In this document: positions 7,257 to 8,515 of the stretch, piece by piece | Layout: each line of letters starts with the position of its first letter | Position numbering within the stretch: position 1 is the first letter of the stretch | Source: Alphaproteobacteria bacterium | Lineage (GTDB): Bacteria > Pseudomonadota > Alphaproteobacteria > Rhizobiales > Aestuariivirgaceae | Length of the DNA: 8,515 nucleotides | Direction: 5' to 3' | NCBI GenBank assembly: GCA_024279045.1 | Contig: JAJRRZ010000071.1 | Coordinates: 1 to 8,515, forward strand | Translations under genes and position numbers: made by a program | The notes under the pieces: generated by a model | Told to the model about the DNA's origin: nothing | Databases searched by the model: none | Seen by the model: only the letters and a program-made list of their open reading frames with translations

Positions 7257-7275
7257 TTAACCAGATTTCGGTTAA
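7257..7275. promoter_or_regulatory. Inverted repeat upstream of the pdh promoter, candidate regulator site
   Basis: TTAACC (7257-7262) and GGTTAA (7270-7275) are perfect inverted 6-mers with a 7-base spacer. They sit 11 bases upstream of the candidate -35 element, a place suited to an activator. The form fits a generic dimer-binding site (T-N11-A style included). It does not match the E. coli PdhR site or the TTAA-N7-TTAA CtrA box. It is too AT-rich and lacks a U-tract, so it is unlikely to be the sufE terminator. Confidence 0.35.
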
Positions 7276-7303
7276 GTCATATACAGGCGAAATTTGGCGT
7301 ATC

Positions 7304-7729
7304 TCAAGCGGCCTCGGCCACCTTGCGGGCCTCCTGATGCAGGCGCTGGATCATGCTGGCCAGGCCATTGGCGCGCTGTTGCGTGAGGTGTTCCTGCAGG
7401 CCGAGGCTTTCCAGCCGGGCCTTGATGCCCATGTCCATGATCTCGCGCGCCGTCTTGCCTTCCACCATGCTCAACAGGATGGCCACCAGCCCGCGCACGA
7501 TGAGCGCATCGCTGTCGGCGGCGAAGTGCAGCACCGCATCCGGCCCGTTGCCTTCTGGCATGACCTTCAGCCACACCTGCGAGACGCAGCCGTGCACGCG
7601 GTTTTCTTCCGTATGGTCTTCCTCCGCCAGAGGAGGCAATTCCTTGCCCAGCTCGATGATGTAGCGGTAGCGGTCTTCCCAGTCATCGAGGAATTCGAAA
7701 TCGGCGGCAATGTCGTCGAAGGAACGCAT
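7304..7729 (-). CDS. sufE: SufE family sulfur acceptor for Fe-S cluster assembly
   Basis: A 141-residue cytosolic protein of normal SufE length. SufE takes persulfide sulfur from the cysteine desulfurase SufS and passes it to the SufBCD scaffold. Diagnostic parts: the N-terminal DDWEDRYRYIIELGKELPPL; the active-site NRVHGCVSQVWL with the acceptor cysteine C48; and the later ALIVRGLVAILLSMVEGKTA and LGLQEHLTQQRANGLASM. The ATG at 7729 is chosen because the family begins here and AGGGAG lies six bases before it; an in-frame ATG at 7801 would add 24 residues unlike SufE. No other suf gene is in the window, as is common for stand-alone sufE in alphaproteobacteria. It lies 68 bases after the DUF1254-like gene and is followed by the pdh promoter region. 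Confidence 0.94.
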   Translation of the reverse strand: MRSFDDIAADFEFLDDWEDRYRYIIELGKELPPLAEEDHTEENRVHGCVSQVWLKVMPEGNGPDAVLHFAADSDALIVRGLVAILLSMVEGKTAREIMDMGIKARLESLGLQEHLTQQRANGLASMIQRLHQEARKVAEAA

Positions 7730-7771
7730 GTGATACTCCCTGATGAGACTTTCGCCCCGCTGATAGCAAAG

Positions 7772-7786
7772 CCCCGCGCGGCGGGG
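7772..7786 (-). terminator. Small GC hairpin between the DUF1254-like gene and sufE
   Basis: CCCCGC (7772-7777) and GCGGGG (7781-7786) form a perfect 6-bp stem with a 3-base loop, 11 bases past the stop of the DUF1254-like gene on the - strand. Only CTTTGC follows, so it would be a weak terminator at best and may simply reduce read-through into sufE. Confidence 0.35.
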
Positions 7787-7797
7787 AAAGGGGCATG

Positions 7798-8439
7798 TCA
7801 TGGTGTGGCGCGCAACGGGCGGGAGCGCGGGCGCGGGGTGGTGGCCGGTGGCGTTTCTGATGTGGGCACGGCGGCATCAGCCGGAGGCTTGTTCTCCAAG
7901 GGCGAGGAAGTGCAGCGCATCTGTTCCAGAAGCTGGCGCACCAGCTTCACCTGGCCGGGGTGCCAGGGATAGGCTTCCATAACCAGGATGGCGCGCGAAA
8001 CTGTCAGCGGCACAACAAGGGCCTTGCCCCGCAGCCTTGGCAGGGCAACCTTGCCACCAGCGGCGGAATGGTATTTGAAGCGCACATTGAGCATGCCTTG
8101 CGGCACATGGCGGTCGGTGATGGCATATATCACGTCGCCACGGGGAGAATAGATCGTCAATGCCCAGAGGGTGCGCAAATCTGGCCCCTGCAGAGACACG
8201 CCACGATCACTGTCCAGGTCCAGCACGCAGACACCATAGGAAGCATCCGGCAGCGGATGGCGCACCAGGCGGCGCAGCAGCGTGCCTTGCAGCACGTGAA
8301 AGGAATTGCCCCCCAGATCGCGCAGCAATTCCGCCTGCAAGGCACGGGCCTCGTGGCGTGGCATGAACAACACGAAGGACAGGTGCGCCACCACCGCACC
8401 CAGCACAAACACGCCCAGCCAGTAGAAGATTCGCGTCAT
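7798..8439 (-). CDS. Membrane-anchored DUF1254-like protein of unknown function
   Basis: A 213-residue protein. Residues of about 5-27 form one hydrophobic segment (FYWLGVFVLGAVVAHLSFVL), probably a membrane anchor with the rest outside the cytosol. The middle resembles the short DUF1254 proteins of alphaproteobacteria: a DASYGVCVLDLDS-like strand, then LWALTIYSPRGDVIYAITDRHVPQG and later ALVVPLTVSRAILVMEAY. About the last 35 residues are a Pro/Thr/Arg-rich low-complexity tail. The ATG at 8439 has GAGG five bases upstream and overlaps the stop of the preceding frame (ATGA); a GTG at 8445 is a weaker choice. In other genomes such proteins are often paired with a DUF1214 gene, but the visible end of the upstream frame does not look like one. 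The family is recalled from pattern, not from a search; the biochemical role is unknown. Confidence 0.65.
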   Translation of the reverse strand: MTRIFYWLGVFVLGAVVAHLSFVLFMPRHEARALQAELLRDLGGNSFHVLQGTLLRRLVRHPLPDASYGVCVLDLDSDRGVSLQGPDLRTLWALTIYSPRGDVIYAITDRHVPQGMLNVRFKYHSAAGGKVALPRLRGKALVVPLTVSRAILVMEAYPWHPGQVKLVRQLLEQMRCTSSPLENKPPADAAVPTSETPPATTPRPRSRPLRATP

Positions 8440-8515
8440 GCGCACCTCATCCGCCGAATGGTGAATGGTGCGGATTTCAGGATGCGTTCACGCTCCAGCG
8501 GGCTGATGCCGAACA
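8436..8515 (-). CDS. C-terminal end of an unrecognised gene (5' end outside the window)
   Basis: On the - strand one frame stays open from the window edge to a TGA at 8436-8438 and reads FGISPLERERILKSAPFTIR, then RMRCA. Its stop overlaps the ATG of the DUF1254-like gene as ATGA, the usual mark of translationally coupled genes in one operon. The codon split by the edge is NTG, so this could even be the start of a 26-residue peptide rather than the tail of a longer protein. I do not recognise the sequence. Confidence 0.4.
   Translation of the reverse strand, partial: FGISPLERERILKSAPFTIRRMRCA

Noticed and set aside
4756..7260. Very long open frame of 834 codons on the + strand across pdhB and pdhA
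   Set aside because: It is exactly antisense to two certain genes. Its product is a His/Gly/Arg/Ala-rich low-complexity sequence with no fold, and it arises because GC-rich codon choice removes stops from the opposite strand.
7257..7275. CtrA box (TTAA-N7-TTAA) upstream of pdhA
   Set aside because: The two TTAA elements are 11 bases apart, not 7, and are arranged as an inverted repeat.

Overview
The window is GC-rich, densely coding bacterial chromosome, most likely from an alphaproteobacterium. Three things point there. The pyruvate dehydrogenase (PDH) complex is encoded as pdhA-pdhB-pdhC-lpd with a heterotetrameric E1. The E1 beta subunit carries its own N-terminal lipoyl domain. A spacer holds a palindromic repeat built on TGCCCGGG/CCCGGGCA hairpins, a style common in that class. 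Genus cannot be decided from the sequence alone. All genes look like ordinary chromosomal core or housekeeping genes. I see no phage, plasmid, CRISPR, tRNA or rRNA.

Layout, left to right. On the + strand: the 3' end of a glycolate oxidase iron-sulfur subunit (glcF, cut by the window edge), an AT-richer 152-base spacer with a 20-bp palindrome, then a secreted TlpA/ResA-like thioredoxin. A 10-bp perfect hairpin at 1313-1339 separates this from the convergent PDH operon. On the - strand, read from right to left: pdhA (E1 alpha), pdhB (lipoyl-E1 beta), pdhC (E2) and lpd (E3). The first three are tightly packed; lpd is separated from pdhC by a 212-base spacer that holds a 96-bp double-hairpin repeat. 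Upstream of pdhA is a 226-base intergenic region with a plausible sigma70-type promoter and an inverted repeat just upstream of its -35. Further right, also on the - strand, lie sufE, a membrane-anchored DUF1254-like protein, and the last codons of an unrecognised gene whose stop overlaps the next start (ATGA).

How the genes work together. PdhA and PdhB form E1 (ThDP-dependent pyruvate decarboxylation and reductive acetylation of lipoyl groups). PdhC transfers the acetyl group to CoA. Lpd re-oxidises the dihydrolipoyl groups with NAD+. The operon therefore encodes a complete PDH complex, with lipoyl arms on both E1 beta and E2. SufE is a sulfur-transfer partner for the cysteine desulfurase SufS in Fe-S cluster assembly. 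GlcF would be an Fe-S client in glycolate oxidation, but nothing links those genes beyond proximity.

I did not find a convincing undescribed system. The points most worth checking are a Glu in place of the usual Asp in the ThDP/Mg motif of E1 alpha, a 35-bp exact repeat shared by the two lipoyl-domain coding regions, the repeat element and the RBS hairpin in front of lpd, and two candidate operators.
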